Source: Oceanospirillum beijerinckii DSM 7166
GTDB taxonomy: Bacteria > Pseudomonadota > Gammaproteobacteria > Pseudomonadales > Halomonadaceae
DNA length: 47,356 nucleotides
Assembly: GCF_000422425.1 (NCBI RefSeq)
Contig: NZ_AULT01000049.1
Coordinates: 1-47,356, forward strand
Direction of reading: 5' to 3'
In this document: positions 23,430 through 32,662 of the stretch, piece by piece
How the letters are laid out: each line of letters opens with the position of its first letter
Numbering within the stretch: the first letter of the stretch is position 1
Notes under the pieces: generated by a model
Databases searched by the model: none
What the model was told of the DNA's origin: nothing
What the model saw: the letters and a program-made list of their open reading frames with translations, nothing else
Made by a program: the position numbers and the translations under genes

Positions 23430-25567
23430 CTGATCATCCCGCGAATAATAAATCGGCTGGGTTGTAGTGCATTTAACAGCTCTCGTTCCAGCGGTTGGGG
23501 ATTATTGCCGATATAACCGGTCAGTACTTCTGCACACAGTGGTGCACTGGCTAAACCGCGGGAGCCATGACCGATATTCAGATACAGGTTTGGATAGTAT
23601 TCCGGCTCAGCATCTGGAATCCTAGTGGCATCATGACGTAGTCGTTCATAGCGTTCTAAGAAACTATCATAAACCGGAGCGGGGCCTGCCAGTGGTGCGT
23701 AGTCCGGGCTGGCACAGCGGAAGCCTACCTTGCCATTTAATGTTTCCAGATCTGTGTCACTGGCTTGCAGGGCCTGATGATAATCCGGCATGGCATCGGC
23801 CAGCAGATCCAGATTATGTTGCTGGTCGCTGTCTCTTAGCTCGGTCTCTTCATCTCTAAGATTAAAGCTGGCACCCAGGCAGAGCTGATCATCAATGGCT
23901 GGGGCGATATAACCTTCATGGCATACAACCGTATTCAGTTTCGGCGTCTGCTCATTGGTTTGCAGATAGGTGGTTTGGCCGCGAATCGACTTAGTCGGGA
24001 GCCATTGGGTTTGCTCAAAATGTTTGGCACTGGCGGCGCAGGCGATAACCACTTGATCAGCCTGAGTGATGATTTCGCCTTGTTTATCCAGTAGCTTCCA
24101 GCCCTGCTCGTTATGTTCCAGCTTATCCACAAAGGTATCGGTTAACAGCTGGATATTGTCGTGTTGGCTGAACTGCTGACATAGCAGAGCAGGTCGTGCC
24201 CAACCTGCGTTAGGGAAGTACAGGCCGCTATGTTCCAGCTTGGTGCCGGATAGTTCAGAGGCTTGCTCTGCGCTCACGCCTTGTAATAACTGTTCCGGGA
24301 ATTGGTTGCGCTCCAGAAAGCTCTGTTGGCGTTTATGTTCTTTCTCACTGGTCGCCAGTTGCAGTACGCCGCTGGCTTGCCACAACTCATCGGATACATT
24401 CTGCTGCAGATAGTGGCGGGAGAACTCAAAGCCTGCCAGATAGAAGCGGCTATGGGGCGAAGGCTCTGTCCCCAGCTTGATATAAAGCACACCCTGGCGA
24501 TTCCCCGAGCCTGCTTGTCCCGGTTGGCTGTTTTGCTCAATCAGGGTGACGTTGATCCCCTGTCGAGCCAGTGCCTGAGCTGTTGTGCTTCCGGCAATAC
24601 CGGCTCCAATTATCGCACAGCTTTTAGCTGCTTTTGTTGCTATTTGGGCTACTGTTTTTGTCAGATCGGTCTCGCCATCAATCTGATGATTTGCTGCTGT
24701 GGATAACTGATTCGGCGGCTTAAACCATGGGATATCTTGCCAAGGTGTTGCCAGTGCTAACGGTTCAATAATAGGCGCATCTGGCGCAGGAGGTGCCTGT
24801 ACCGGCTGACCGTCTTGCAGAATCAGCTCCCCACACACCATATGACGCTTACGACCAAAACCCTTGGTCTTTTTAATATCAAAGCCTGCAGCTTTCAGGC
24901 CGTTACGTACAATACCGGCCGCAGTAAAAGTCGCAACGGTAGTGCCATGATCGCTTAAACGACGAATAGCTTGGAATAGCTCCGGGGTCCACATCTCTGG
25001 ATTTTTAGCTGGGGCAAAACCGTCCAGAAACCAGGCATCGACCTTGGCCTCCAGCTGGGAAAATAGCTCGCTGGCATCACCCTGTAGCAGAGTGAGTTGG
25101 ATTCGACCGGCGCTACCAGATGCACAAGCAAAATGACGACGGTGCACACCGGGAATCGGCAGTGGGTAAACCTCTATCAGTTGATCGGCCAGTGCTTTAA
25201 GCTCAGGCCAAATACTGAGGGACTTTTTCAAATCCTCTTGCGTGAGAGGAAACTTTTCCACAGAGATAAAGTGCAGTCGGGCATCGGCAGGCGCATGTTG
25301 TAAAAACGCCTGCCAGGCGCAAAGAAAGTTCAGCCCGGTACCAAAGCCGGTTTCTGCAATAACAAAGGGTGTGCCCTGGCTGAAATCAAAGCTTTCCCAG
25401 CGCTCCGGTAGCCGGTTGTGCTGTAAAAACACATAGCGGGTTTCATCCAGGCCACTGGCCTTGGAGAAGTACACATCATCAAATTCGCTGGAGATGGGCA
25501 GGCTGTTTTCATCCCAATTCAGGGCGGCATGTTCAAGCTGACGATAGGTGTTTTTACCGGCGTTCAC
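23417..25567 (-). CDS. mnmC: Bifunctional tRNA mnm5s2U biosynthesis protein MnmC
   Basis: 716 residues from GTG 25567. A longer reading to ATG 25666 adds 33 residues with no family likeness; the GTG start places YRQLEHAALNW at the normal N-terminus. Residues 1 to about 250 are the SAM-dependent methyltransferase (FVIAETGFGTGLNFLCAW; DAWFLDGFAPAKNPEMWT). After a variable linker, residues about 310-700 are the FAD-dependent demodifying oxidoreductase (IIGAGIAGSTTAQALARQG; GSGNRQGVLYIKL; NIGHGSRGLASAPL). Together they remove the carboxymethyl group from cmnm5U34 and methylate the amine in tRNAs for Lys, Glu, Gln. The two tRNA-Lys(UUU) genes 7 kb away would be substrates. Confidence 0.95.
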   Translation of the reverse strand: MNAGKNTYRQLEHAALNWDENSLPISSEFDDVYFSKASGLDETRYVFLQHNRLPERWESFDFSQGTPFVIAETGFGTGLNFLCAWQAFLQHAPADARLHFISVEKFPLTQEDLKKSLSIWPELKALADQLIEVYPLPIPGVHRRHFACASGSAGRIQLTLLQGDASELFSQLEAKVDAWFLDGFAPAKNPEMWTPELFQAIRRLSDHGTTVATFTAAGIVRNGLKAAGFDIKKTKGFGRKRHMVCGELILQDGQPVQAPPAPDAPIIEPLALATPWQDIPWFKPPNQLSTAANHQIDGETDLTKTVAQIATKAAKSCAIIGAGIAGSTTAQALARQGINVTLIEQNSQPGQAGSGNRQGVLYIKLGTEPSPHSRFYLAGFEFSRHYLQQNVSDELWQASGVLQLATSEKEHKRQQSFLERNQFPEQLLQGVSAEQASELSGTKLEHSGLYFPNAGWARPALLCQQFSQHDNIQLLTDTFVDKLEHNEQGWKLLDKQGEIITQADQVVIACAASAKHFEQTQWLPTKSIRGQTTYLQTNEQTPKLNTVVCHEGYIAPAIDDQLCLGASFNLRDEETELRDSDQQHNLDLLADAMPDYHQALQASDTDLETLNGKVGFRCASPDYAPLAGPAPVYDSFLERYERLRHDATRIPDAEPEYYPNLYLNIGHGSRGLASAPLCAEVLTGYIGNNPQPLERELLNALQPSRFIIRGMIRGRL

Positions 25568-25869
25568 TAGGGGTAATTCCAGAGAAAAGTGGTTAAAAAA
25601 TAAACAATCTGAGGTATGGCGGCACAGTATAGGCCTTGAGGCAGCTTGTCCTGTTGAGATCCACAAAGTTATCCACAGAATCTGTTGGAAAAGTGAAAAA
25701 ATCTAAATTTTTCAGCTGCTTATAGATTAGGGTTGACCAGATTTTCTATCTGGCCTATGTGGCGCTTTAATTATCGTCTATTGGATATCAAGTGCTTAAC
25801 ACAGGCCAAATTATAGCCGCTATCTCAACTGCTTTGGAGCTGTCGCTATGTTTATCCCAGTGCTGGCGC
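25568..25869. other. Gap between yciI and mnmC, with a DnaA-box-like site
   Basis: 302 bases with no convincing ORF. TTATCCACA (25669-25677) matches the strong DnaA-box consensus; a second match on the other strand lies inside mnmC at about 24699-24707. Two isolated boxes nearly 1 kb apart do not make an origin. The mnmC promoter should lie here. Confidence 0.5.
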
Positions 25870-26169
25870 TTATGGCAGTACTTTACGGAATGGCTTCACA
25901 GTAACACTTTCATAGACGCCTGCTGCGTTATAAGGGTCGGCATCGGCCCAGGCTTGTGCGGCTTCCAGAGAGTCAAACTCAGCAACAACTAAGCTACCGG
26001 TAAAACCTGCGGTACCTGGATCTTCACTGTCGATGGCAGGGTGCGGACCGGCCAGAATCAGACGACCCTGATCTTTTAACTCATTCAGGCGCTCAAGGTG
26101 AGCCGGACGGGCTTCCATACGTTGCTCCAGAGTGCCTTCTTTGTCCTGACAGATAAATGCGTACAGCAT
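25870..26169 (-). CDS. yciI: YciI family protein
   Basis: 99 residues, same size as E. coli Yci[29 protein letters not shown] and the conserved [10 protein letters not shown]...[23 protein letters not shown] core identify it; the His of ARPAHL and the Asp of ADADPY are the invariant pair proposed for catalysis. The fold is a ferredoxin-like dimer related to muconolactone isomerase; the reaction is unknown in most bacteria. It lies downstream of yciB on the same strand, a pairing widely kept in gammaproteobacteria. Confidence 0.93.
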   Translation of the reverse strand: MLYAFICQDKEGTLEQRMEARPAHLERLNELKDQGRLILAGPHPAIDSEDPGTAGFTGSLVVAEFDSLEAAQAWADADPYNAAGVYESVTVKPFRKVLP

Positions 26170-26351
26170 AGGGTGCTCCTAAAAATGAGAGTGCATCAAG
26201 CAGATCGGCTTATCCCCATCTGCTCCGGTAAAGCTTTTTCGACTTGTTCGAATCAGCGCTGAATCAATAAAAGAGGGCTAATACAAAGCGCTAATAAAAC
26301 AGCTAGCCAAGGTGCGCTATAAACAGGTTTAGATGCCAATAGAGGCAGGGA

Positions 26352-26900
26352 TCAATCCTGTTCCAGTTGATCGGTTTTGATATGGCGTGTCAGCCAGATC
26401 CCCTGCGCGATAATAAATACCAGGGTCAGGCCCAGCATGCCAAACAGCTTAAAGTTAACCCAGGCTTCCTCACTGAAGTAGCTGAAGACAAAGATATTGA
26501 CCGCACCCATGGCGATAAAGAAGATACTCCAATAGGCGTTCAGCTTATTCCACAGCGGTTGTGTCAGTTCGATCTGACCACCGAGCATGCGTTGAATCAG
26601 TGGCTTGCTGCCGATAAAGTAACTACCCAGGAAGGCGGCGGCAAACAGCCAGTTCACCACAGTGGGTTTCCATTGGATAAAGGTTTTGTCCTGCAGGAGT
26701 ACGGTGGCACCACCCATCACGATAATCAGCACCAGAGTGACGACGTGCATCTTTTCGATCTTTCGGGTTTTAAACCAGATAATCCCCACTTGCACCAGAG
26801 TAGCGGGGATCAGAATGGCTGTCGCCAAAATCATATCTTTGGTGTAGTGGTAAACCGCAAAAAAAATCGCAACGGGGAAAAAATCTAAAAGTAATTTCAT
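26352..26900 (-). CDS. yciB: Inner-membrane protein YciB (septation protein A family)
   Basis: 182 residues with five membrane helices. MKLLLDFFPVAIFFAVY at the start, IQWKPTVVNWLFAAAFLGSYF in the middle and WVNFKLFGMLGLTLVFIIAQGIWL near the end are the family hallmarks. YciB is linked to cell-envelope integrity, septation and intracellular-pathogen division (IspA in Shigella); molecular function is unsettled. It is divergent from rnm and upstream of yciI. Confidence 0.94.
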   Translation of the reverse strand: MKLLLDFFPVAIFFAVYHYTKDMILATAILIPATLVQVGIIWFKTRKIEKMHVVTLVLIIVMGGATVLLQDKTFIQWKPTVVNWLFAAAFLGSYFIGSKPLIQRMLGGQIELTQPLWNKLNAYWSIFFIAMGAVNIFVFSYFSEEAWVNFKLFGMLGLTLVFIIAQGIWLTRHIKTDQLEQD

Positions 26901-27118
26901 GGTGTTATAGACACTTGTCTTTCATACTTAAGCTGTTGACGGGCAATCTTCGCATGTCAGGCTGTATTTTTACAGTAAGCACGGCAAAATAGTCGGCCTG
27001 ATTTTTGCGTTAGACCGGGTTTAAGCCTGGTAGTTCGCAGGCTGTTGGAGCTTGGTTAAGCAACATAAGTAACGCATCTAATTGAATCACCACGATAAAA
27101 AGAGAGATTAACGCTATC

Positions 27119-27988
27119 ATGAATGCATTCTGGGCCGGTTTTGATCTGCACAGTCACTCCACCTGTTCCGACGGTAAGCTATCACCCACGGAGCTGGTGC
27201 AACTGGCGGCAGAGCAGGGACTGCATACCCTGTCGTTAACCGACCATGATACCGTTAAGGGTATTCGTGAGGCGAAACAAGCCGCTGAGCAGTGTGGCCT
27301 GCAGTTGATTCCGGGTGTTGAGATATCCACAACCTGGAGCAAAGCCTCGGTGCATATTGTGGGTTTAAACCTAGATCCGGAAAATCCTGAGCTGTTGGAA
27401 GGGCTTGCCAGTCAGCAGGCGGCCCGCAGACAAAGAGCCGAGTTGATTGCACAGAAACTCTCAGGGTTAGGTATTGATGACTTCCTGGCTAAGGTAGAGC
27501 AGCAGGCCAACGGAGCCGAGATAGGTCGCCCTCATTTTGCTCAGGTGATGGTCGATGAAGGCGTTGTAGAGACAATGGCCGAAGCCTTTAAAAAGCATCT
27601 GGGGGCGGGTAAAAAAGGCGATGTGAAAAATCTTTGGCCAGAGATTGATCAAGCGGTGCAGTGGATTCATGCCGCTGGCGGTGTCGCGGTGTTGGCCCAT
27701 CCTCTGCATTATAAAATGACCAATATGAAACGCCGGGCGCTTTTAAAAGCCTTTAAGGCCTGTGGCGGCGATGCCATGGAAGTGGTGTCCGGTATGCAAA
27801 CCCCTGATCAAAGCCGTTATATGGCTCAGCTGGCCAAGGAGTATGAGCTAAAAGCCAGTGTGGGCAGTGATTTTCATTTTGTGACTCAATGGCAGAAACC
27901 GGGCAAATATAGTGCCCTGCCAGAGAGCATCGATCCGGTATGGATGACCTGGGCTGACTCATTGCCTGAATGTCAGCCATCTGCCTGA
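27119..27988 (+). CDS. rnm: PHP-domain 5'-3' exoribonuclease RNase AM (YciV/TrpH)
   Basis: 289 residues. The metal-binding PHP motifs are present in order: DLHSHSTCSDGKL (His10, His12, Asp17 region), LTDHDTVKG, PGVEISTTW, GRPHFAQVMV, VAVLAHPLHY and GSDFHF. Three metals in this site hydrolyse 5' ends of RNA and 3',5'-bisphosphonucleotides; in E. coli the enzyme matures 5' ends of 5S, 16S and 23S rRNA. The next gene is yciO after 24 bases; rnm-yciO (yciV-yciO) is a conserved pair. Confidence 0.93.
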   Translation: MNAFWAGFDLHSHSTCSDGKLSPTELVQLAAEQGLHTLSLTDHDTVKGIREAKQAAEQCGLQLIPGVEISTTWSKASVHIVGLNLDPENPELLEGLASQQAARRQRAELIAQKLSGLGIDDFLAKVEQQANGAEIGRPHFAQVMVDEGVVETMAEAFKKHLGAGKKGDVKNLWPEIDQAVQWIHAAGGVAVLAHPLHYKMTNMKRRALLKAFKACGGDAMEVVSGMQTPDQSRYMAQLAKEYELKASVGSDFHFVTQWQKPGKYSALPESIDPVWMTWADSLPECQPSA

Positions 27989-28012
27989 TCAGAACAATAT
28001 TAAGGAAGCGAT

Positions 28013-28633
28013 ATGAGCCAGTTTTTTCAGATTCACCCGGACAATCCTCAGGAACGTCTGATTCGTCAGGCGGTTGATATTATCCGTAAGGGCGGTGTAG
28101 TCGCCTACCCGACTGATTCCGGTTACGCCTTGGGTTGCCACCTGGGCGATAAAAAAGCCGTTGAGCGCATTAAGCGTATTCGTCGTTTAGATAATAAGCA
28201 CAACTTCACTCTGGTGTGCAGTGATCTGTCTGATATCTCCACCTATGCCAAGGTGGATAACGAAGTGTATCGTCTGCTGAAGACTTATACCCCAGGGGCG
28301 TATACTTTTATTCTGGAAGCCACTACCGAGGTGCCGCGTTTATTGCTGCATCCAAAACGTCGCTCCATTGGTGTGCGCATTCCTGATCATAATATCACGC
28401 TGGCGCTATTGGCTGAGCTGGGTGAGCCGCTGATGAGTACCACTTTGATTATGCCGGAGTCAGAGTACCCGGAAACCGATCCTTATGATATCCGCCAGTT
28501 TCTGGAGCATGAACTGGATCTGATTATCGATGGTGGCGCCTGTACCATGGAAGTGACCTCAGTGCTGGATGTCAGAGAGATGCCACCGACTGTGGTTCGT
28601 GCCGGTAAAGGTGATGTGAGTGCTTTTGAGTAA
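28013..28633 (+). CDS. yciO: YciO, Sua5/TsaC-like protein
   Basis: 206 residues, the usual length. GGVVAYPTDSGYALGCHLGDKKAVERIKRIR and KNFTLVCSDLSD-like segments (here KHNFTLVCSDLSD), GAYTFILEATTEVP and RSIGVRIPDH show the YrdC/Sua5 fold. Unlike TsaC, YciO-type proteins have weak or no role in threonylcarbamoyl-AMP synthesis for tRNA t6A; their job is uncertain. It follows rnm closely. A MITE-like element begins at its stop codon. Confidence 0.92.
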   Translation: MSQFFQIHPDNPQERLIRQAVDIIRKGGVVAYPTDSGYALGCHLGDKKAVERIKRIRRLDNKHNFTLVCSDLSDISTYAKVDNEVYRLLKTYTPGAYTFILEATTEVPRLLLHPKRRSIGVRIPDHNITLALLAELGEPLMSTTLIMPESEYPETDPYDIRQFLEHELDLIIDGGACTMEVTSVLDVREMPPTVVRAGKGDVSAFE

Positions 28634-28773
28634 TACCATTCCCGATAAGTTTCTGGATATCAGAGTAGGTTGGATAAGCGAAGCGCCATCCGACATTGGC
28701 ACCGGTATCTGATGATTGTCGGAAGGTGCCTGCGGCTTTTCCGACCTACAACAGCTTATCTTGTTTGGTATAA
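28631..28773 (-). repeat. MITE-like dispersed repeat, copy B
   Basis: Reverse-complement partner of 17821-17962; the long central segment (GTAGGT.GGA arms, AATGTCGGATGGCGCTTCGC) is nearly identical. Outer ends read TAATACCA and TGGTATA, an inverted match with a possible TA target duplication. Its left edge coincides with the TAA stop of yciO, so insertion may have supplied or kept that stop. Confidence 0.8.
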
Positions 28774-28853
28774 GTTTCTCTATTTCTTGATCCCTTGGTC
28801 CTAAGCACATAGCTCTTTTTAGTCTCTTTGTTAAGTCTTAAAAAACAGCTTGT

Positions 28854-28876
28854 AAAGCCTCTCAAATAGAGGCTTT
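28854..28876 (+). terminator. Hairpin downstream of yciO
   Basis: AAAGCCTCT (28854-28862), loop CAAAT, AGAGGCTTT (28868-28876), followed by GCTTGTTT. A probable terminator of the rnm-yciO transcript. The remaining bases to 29157 hold no ORF and should contain the scpA promoter. Confidence 0.65.
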
Positions 28877-29157
28877 GCTTGTTTCTGAGACAAAGCATTT
28901 TGAATTCAATAAGTTAACCTTTGCCTGCTTTTAGGTAGGTAGGCTCGGTTTTTCTTAGCCAGTGAACGTATTGAGGAAAAGTCAAAAATTCACTGGTCAA
29001 AGTGGCGCGTCATGGTAAAATTTTGTCGTTTCTCACTCTTCAGGAGACAGACGGCCGTGACGGTTGACTGCAAGTTCACATGTTTCCCTCTTAAGATGCC
29101 CATGATCGGCGCGCCGCTTTTCTATAAACGGCCTGCTTGTCTTATGGCGTGGTGTGT

Positions 29158-30045
29158 ATGAGCGTCGCTGTGCAGCCTGAACAGCTGGAGTTCTGGGCCC
29201 GTATCGGTGATGAGACCGTTACCGAACCGCCCCAAGATCTCTATATCCCCCCTGAAGCCCTACGTGTCTTTTTGGAAGCCTTTGAAGGCCCGCTGGACCT
29301 GTTGCTGTATCTGATCCGCCGCCAGAATCTGGATATCCTCAGCGTTAATGTCGCCGAAATTACCCGACAGTATATAGAGTATGTCGATCTGATGCGTGAG
29401 CTGCAGATCGAACTGGCCGGTGAATATCTGGTGATGGCGGCGTTATTAGCGGAGATTAAATCCCGCAGCCTGCTGCCAAGACACCAGGAATCTGATGAAG
29501 ACGATGAGGAAGACCCCAGAGCGCAGCTGATTCGTCGACTGCAGGAGTATGAGCAGCTGAAAGAAGCTTCTGAGAAGCTGGACGAGCTGCCACGCTGGCA
29601 ACGGGATATCTATCCCAGCCAGGTGCAAACGCCGGATTACGAGGTGTATCGACCACCACCAGAGGTGGATTTGCATGAAGTTCTGGTGGCTATGGCTCAT
29701 GTTCTGCAGCGCACGGATATGCAGGCGCACCACCAGATTGAGATGGAGCCGCTGTCGACCCGTGAGCGTATGAGTCAGATTCTTGAGCGGTTGCAAGGAC
29801 CTGATTTTTATCCTTTTGAAAGCCTGTTTGCCCCGGAAGAAGGTCGGGCCGGTGTTGTCGTTACTTTTCTTGCAACGCTGGAGTTGGTGAAAAGCAAGCT
29901 GGTTGAGCTGGTACAGAACGAACCCTTTAGCCCAATTCACGTTCGTCGCCGTCTGGTGCCGGTTGAAGAAGGTGAACTTATCGAAGATGAAGACTTGTTA
30001 GACGATACGGATCAAGTGGGAGAAGAGCTGAACGATGAAGCTTGA
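29158..30045 (+). CDS. scpA: Segregation and condensation protein A
   Basis: 295 residues from ATG 29158; a TTG at 29137 in frame is possible but less likely. The kleisin signature VFLEAFEGPLDLLLYLIRRQNLDIL is near residue 35-60, and AGEYLVMAALLAEIKSRSLLP follows. ScpA bridges the SMC heads and, with ScpB, makes the MukBEF-like condensin that organises and separates the chromosome. scpB overlaps it by 11 bases, so the two are translationally coupled, and rluB follows, a widespread arrangement. Confidence 0.95.
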   Translation: MSVAVQPEQLEFWARIGDETVTEPPQDLYIPPEALRVFLEAFEGPLDLLLYLIRRQNLDILSVNVAEITRQYIEYVDLMRELQIELAGEYLVMAALLAEIKSRSLLPRHQESDEDDEEDPRAQLIRRLQEYEQLKEASEKLDELPRWQRDIYPSQVQTPDYEVYRPPPEVDLHEVLVAMAHVLQRTDMQAHHQIEMEPLSTRERMSQILERLQGPDFYPFESLFAPEEGRAGVVVTFLATLELVKSKLVELVQNEPFSPIHVRRRLVPVEEGELIEDEDLLDDTDQVGEELNDEA

Positions 30046-30997
30046 TCAGTTAAAACCTATGGTGGAAGCCCTGTTGATGGTCGCGGATCAACCGCTGACC
30101 ATTGAGCAACTGGCGGAACTGTTTGAAGAGTATGAGCGTCCGGGACGCCCCCTGTTCCGTGACGTTCTGCAGCAGCTGCAAGCAGATTATGAAGGTCGGG
30201 GTATCGAACTGATCGAGGTAGCCAGTGGCTGGCGTATTCAGGCCCGAACCGAGTATGCCAATCGTATCGCCCGTTTATGGCAGGAACGACCACAGAGATA
30301 CTCCCGTGCCTTGCTGGAAACCCTGGCACTGATTGCGTATCGCCAACCCGTTACCCGGGGGGATATTGAAGAGATTCGGGGTGTCAGTGTCAGCAGCTCC
30401 ATTATGAAAACTCTGCTGGAGCGGGAATGGGTGCGTATTGTCGGTTACCGGGATGTACCGGGACGTCCGGCGATGTACGCCACTACACGACAATTTCTGG
30501 ATTATTTTAATCTGAAAAGTCTGGACCAGATGCCGACGCTGACTGAGATTCGGGATCTGGGTGAGGAGATTAAGGCTCAGCAGCAAGCGGAGATTGCTGA
30601 AGAAGAGGCCCGTATGTTGGCGGCCCAGGAAGAAAAACGTCGTCAGATGATGGCGCAAGCCCTTGCCGAAGGTGAGTTGGATGATACTGAAGAAGATCCT
30701 TCTGATTACGGCGACGAGCAAGGCAATAGCGAATCAGGTACTGGCTATTCAGAAAACAGCGACTCAGTAAGCCGTGATTCAAAAAACAGCGATTCCGGGC
30801 AGGCGGATAACGTCACGGCAGCGGAATCAGCAGCAGATGATGAGGATACTCTCTCATTTGCCGATTTAAGTCAGCGTCTGGATGAACGCCTTAATGCGTT
30901 GGATCAGGCCGAAGCGTCTCATAATGATGAGGCAGAAAATGATAAACCACAGGTTTTGGTGCAGGATCTGCCACCGACGCCTGATGATGAATACTAG
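30035..30997 (+). CDS. scpB: Segregation and condensation protein B
   Basis: 320 residues, longer than many ScpB because of a C-terminal acidic, Ser-rich tail (about residues 195-320, with SEN/DSVSRDSKNSDS-type repeats). The two winged-helix domains are clear: MVEALLMVADQPLTIEQLAELF and RALLETLALIAYRQPVTRGDIEEIRGVSVSSSIMKTLLEREWVRIVG-type text in pieces. ScpB dimers bind ScpA and regulate SMC ATPase activity. The tail is probably disordered. It starts inside scpA; rluB starts 12 bases after its stop. Confidence 0.95.
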   Translation: MKLDQLKPMVEALLMVADQPLTIEQLAELFEEYERPGRPLFRDVLQQLQADYEGRGIELIEVASGWRIQARTEYANRIARLWQERPQRYSRALLETLALIAYRQPVTRGDIEEIRGVSVSSSIMKTLLEREWVRIVGYRDVPGRPAMYATTRQFLDYFNLKSLDQMPTLTEIRDLGEEIKAQQQAEIAEEEARMLAAQEEKRRQMMAQALAEGELDDTEEDPSDYGDEQGNSESGTGYSENSDSVSRDSKNSDSGQADNVTAAESAADDEDTLSFADLSQRLDERLNALDQAEASHNDEAENDKPQVLVQDLPPTPDDEY

Positions 30998-31009
30998 ATA
31001 GGCATTTGT

Positions 31010-31861
31010 GTGAACGAAATTAAAACTGAAAAACTGCAGAAAGTACTGGCCCGCAGTGGTATGGGCTCCCGTCGTGAGATGGAGCGTCTGATCGAATCCG
31101 GTGAGGTGGCCATTAATGATGTCAAAGCCAAGCTGGGTGATCGTGTTGCTGTCAGTGATAAAGTGACAGTGCATGGTCGTGTTGTAAAACTGACTGCTGA
31201 AGAAGATGTGCCCCGCCGTGTGATTATGTACAACAAGCCGGAAGGTGAGCTGTGTACCCGTCACGATCCGCAGGGCCGTCGCACCGTATTTGACCGTCTG
31301 CCAAAACTGAAAGGTGAGCGCTGGATCTCCATTGGTCGTCTGGATATCAACACCAGTGGTCTGCTGTTGTTCACCACTGATGGTGAACTGGCGAACCGCC
31401 TGATGCACCCGTCTCAACAGATTGAGCGTGAGTATGCGGTACGTGTGATGGGTGAAGTAAAACCTGAGCACGTGAAAAGCATGGTAGAAGGTGTGATGCT
31501 GGAAGACGGCATGGCAAACTTTACCGATGTGCAGGAGTTTGGTGGTGAAGGTATTAACACCTGGTTCCACGTGGTGATCATGGAAGGCCGTAACCGTGAA
31601 GTACGTCGTCTGTGGGAGCCCCAGGGCCTGACCGTAAGCCGTCTGAAGCGTGTACGTTATGGTAAGGTTTTCTTGGATAAGCGTGCCCGTGCCGGTGAAT
31701 GGATTGAGCTGACTCAGCAAGAGATCGATCAGCTGTCTCAACAGGCGGGTCTGGAACGTCGTCGCGTACGCGACTCTCTGGAAAAACGTGATAAGATCGA
31801 GCGTCAACGTAAGAAGACCCGTGCGATCCGTAGCGTAAATAAGCAGCACAAGTCCCGTTAA
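31010..31861 (+). CDS. rluB: 23S rRNA pseudouridine(2605) synthase RluB
   Basis: 283 residues from GTG 31010. An S4 RNA-binding domain ([20 protein letters not shown]; residues about 9-60) precedes the RsuA-type catalytic domain with the nucleophile Asp112 in [16 protein letters not shown]. The tail is Lys/Arg-rich ([18 protein letters not shown]) and should bind rRNA. It isomerises U2605 in the peptidyl-transferase region. The gene is third in the scpA-scpB-rluB operon. Confidence 0.94.
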   Translation: MNEIKTEKLQKVLARSGMGSRREMERLIESGEVAINDVKAKLGDRVAVSDKVTVHGRVVKLTAEEDVPRRVIMYNKPEGELCTRHDPQGRRTVFDRLPKLKGERWISIGRLDINTSGLLLFTTDGELANRLMHPSQQIEREYAVRVMGEVKPEHVKSMVEGVMLEDGMANFTDVQEFGGEGINTWFHVVIMEGRNREVRRLWEPQGLTVSRLKRVRYGKVFLDKRARAGEWIELTQQEIDQLSQQAGLERRRVRDSLEKRDKIERQRKKTRAIRSVNKQHKSR

Positions 31862-31950
31862 GCGACTAGGCTGTGATAGGTGATGATAATCTAGAGTGTG
31901 CCGGGCGATAGCAGAGTGGAAAAGCCGCCAGTAAATGACGGATAAAAAGA

Positions 31951-31986
31951 CCTACGCAAAAAGTTTAAAAAAACTGTTGCGTAGGT
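31951..31986. promoter_or_regulatory. Palindrome overlapping the tRNA-Lys promoter
   Basis: ACCTACGCAA (31951-31960) and TTGCGTAGGT (31977-31986) are perfect inverted repeats with an inner AGTTT/AAACT stem. The right arm contains the -35 TTGCGT (31977-31982); the -10 TATACT is at 31999-32004, 16 bases on. The palindrome may double as the rluB terminator or as an operator for the tRNA promoter. Confidence 0.6.
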
Positions 31987-32023
31987 AGAAAAAATCCGTA
32001 TACTTTGCGCCCACAAGTTGAGC

Positions 32024-32099
32024 GGGTCGTTAGCTCAGTTGGTAGAGCAGTTGGCTTTTAACCAATTGGTCATAGGTTCGAATCCTATACGACCCACCA
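32024..32099 (+). tRNA. tRNA-Lys (anticodon TTT), copy 1
   Basis: 76 bases including an encoded CCA. Acceptor GGGTCGT pairs with ACGACCC; anticodon loop CTTTTAA with TTT at 32057-32059; T loop TTCGAAT. A good promoter (TTGCGT, 16 bases, TATACT) lies just upstream. Identical to copy 2 at 32170. Confidence 0.97.
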
Positions 32100-32169
32100 A
32101 TTTCTCAACTTGGTTAATGATTAAGATTTAGGCCGTTTGCCAAGATCGTGAAATCATTGTTTTGATTAA

Positions 32170-32245
32170 GGGTCGTTAGCTCAGTTGGTAGAGCAGTTGG
32201 CTTTTAACCAATTGGTCATAGGTTCGAATCCTATACGACCCACCA
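32170..32245 (+). tRNA. tRNA-Lys (anticodon TTT), copy 2
   Basis: A 76-base perfect duplicate of the tRNA at 32024, 70 bases downstream, with anticodon TTT at 32203-32205 and encoded CCA. Probably cotranscribed with copy 1 and ended by the terminator at 32259. Confidence 0.97.
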
Positions 32246-32258
32246 GATAATAAAAAAA

Positions 32259-32282
32259 CCCGCTTCCATGCGGGCTTTTTTT
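32259..32282 (+). terminator. Intrinsic terminator of the tRNA-Lys transcript
   Basis: CCCGC (32259-32263), loop TTCCAT, GCGGG (32270-32274), then C and a run of eight T; flanking A-run and T-run can extend pairing past one mismatch. Confidence 0.88.
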
Positions 32283-32662
32283 TCAGCTTTTTTTGTTAAG
32301 CCGTTTTGACCTGTCGTAACGCGATACTCTTATGAGCATACTGTCTTAGCCGCTATGTTCTAACGGACGCTTTTTAGTCGTTTCAAAACTCTTTCCCTCT
32401 TTCAGAATGCCGTTTTTTCGCAGCCGTTTGAAAGGGATGCTTCCAGCAAGACGTCCAGTCGATATAGCAAAAATGTGTTACTATCGTGGGTCAGAATTTT
32501 TCAGTAATAACACGGGTTATGCTGTCTGTACCTAAGCACCTGAACAAAAGTTTCTCTACAAAACCCGCCATAGTCTGAGCACTTGCCAGAAGAGCGCGAA
32601 GCACTTTTATTTAGGTATGCATAACATAACTGTCCGTAGCTTGAGTGAGTCGAAGTCAGCCC
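32283..32662. other. Leader/promoter region of nadA
   Basis: About 380 bases without an ORF. An imperfect inverted repeat TGTGTTACT / AGTAATAACAC lies at about 32474-32514 and could bear on nadA control (an NrtR or NadQ type site was considered but not recognised). No riboswitch fold is apparent. Confidence 0.4.

Noticed and set aside
24699-25677. DnaA boxes as a replication origin
   Set aside because: Only two consensus boxes about 1 kb apart, one inside mnmC, with no AT-rich unwinding region and no dnaA, dnaN or gidA nearby.
30866-31849. 327-residue minus-strand ORF opposite rluB
   Set aside because: Antisense shadow of rluB, which has all catalytic motifs.
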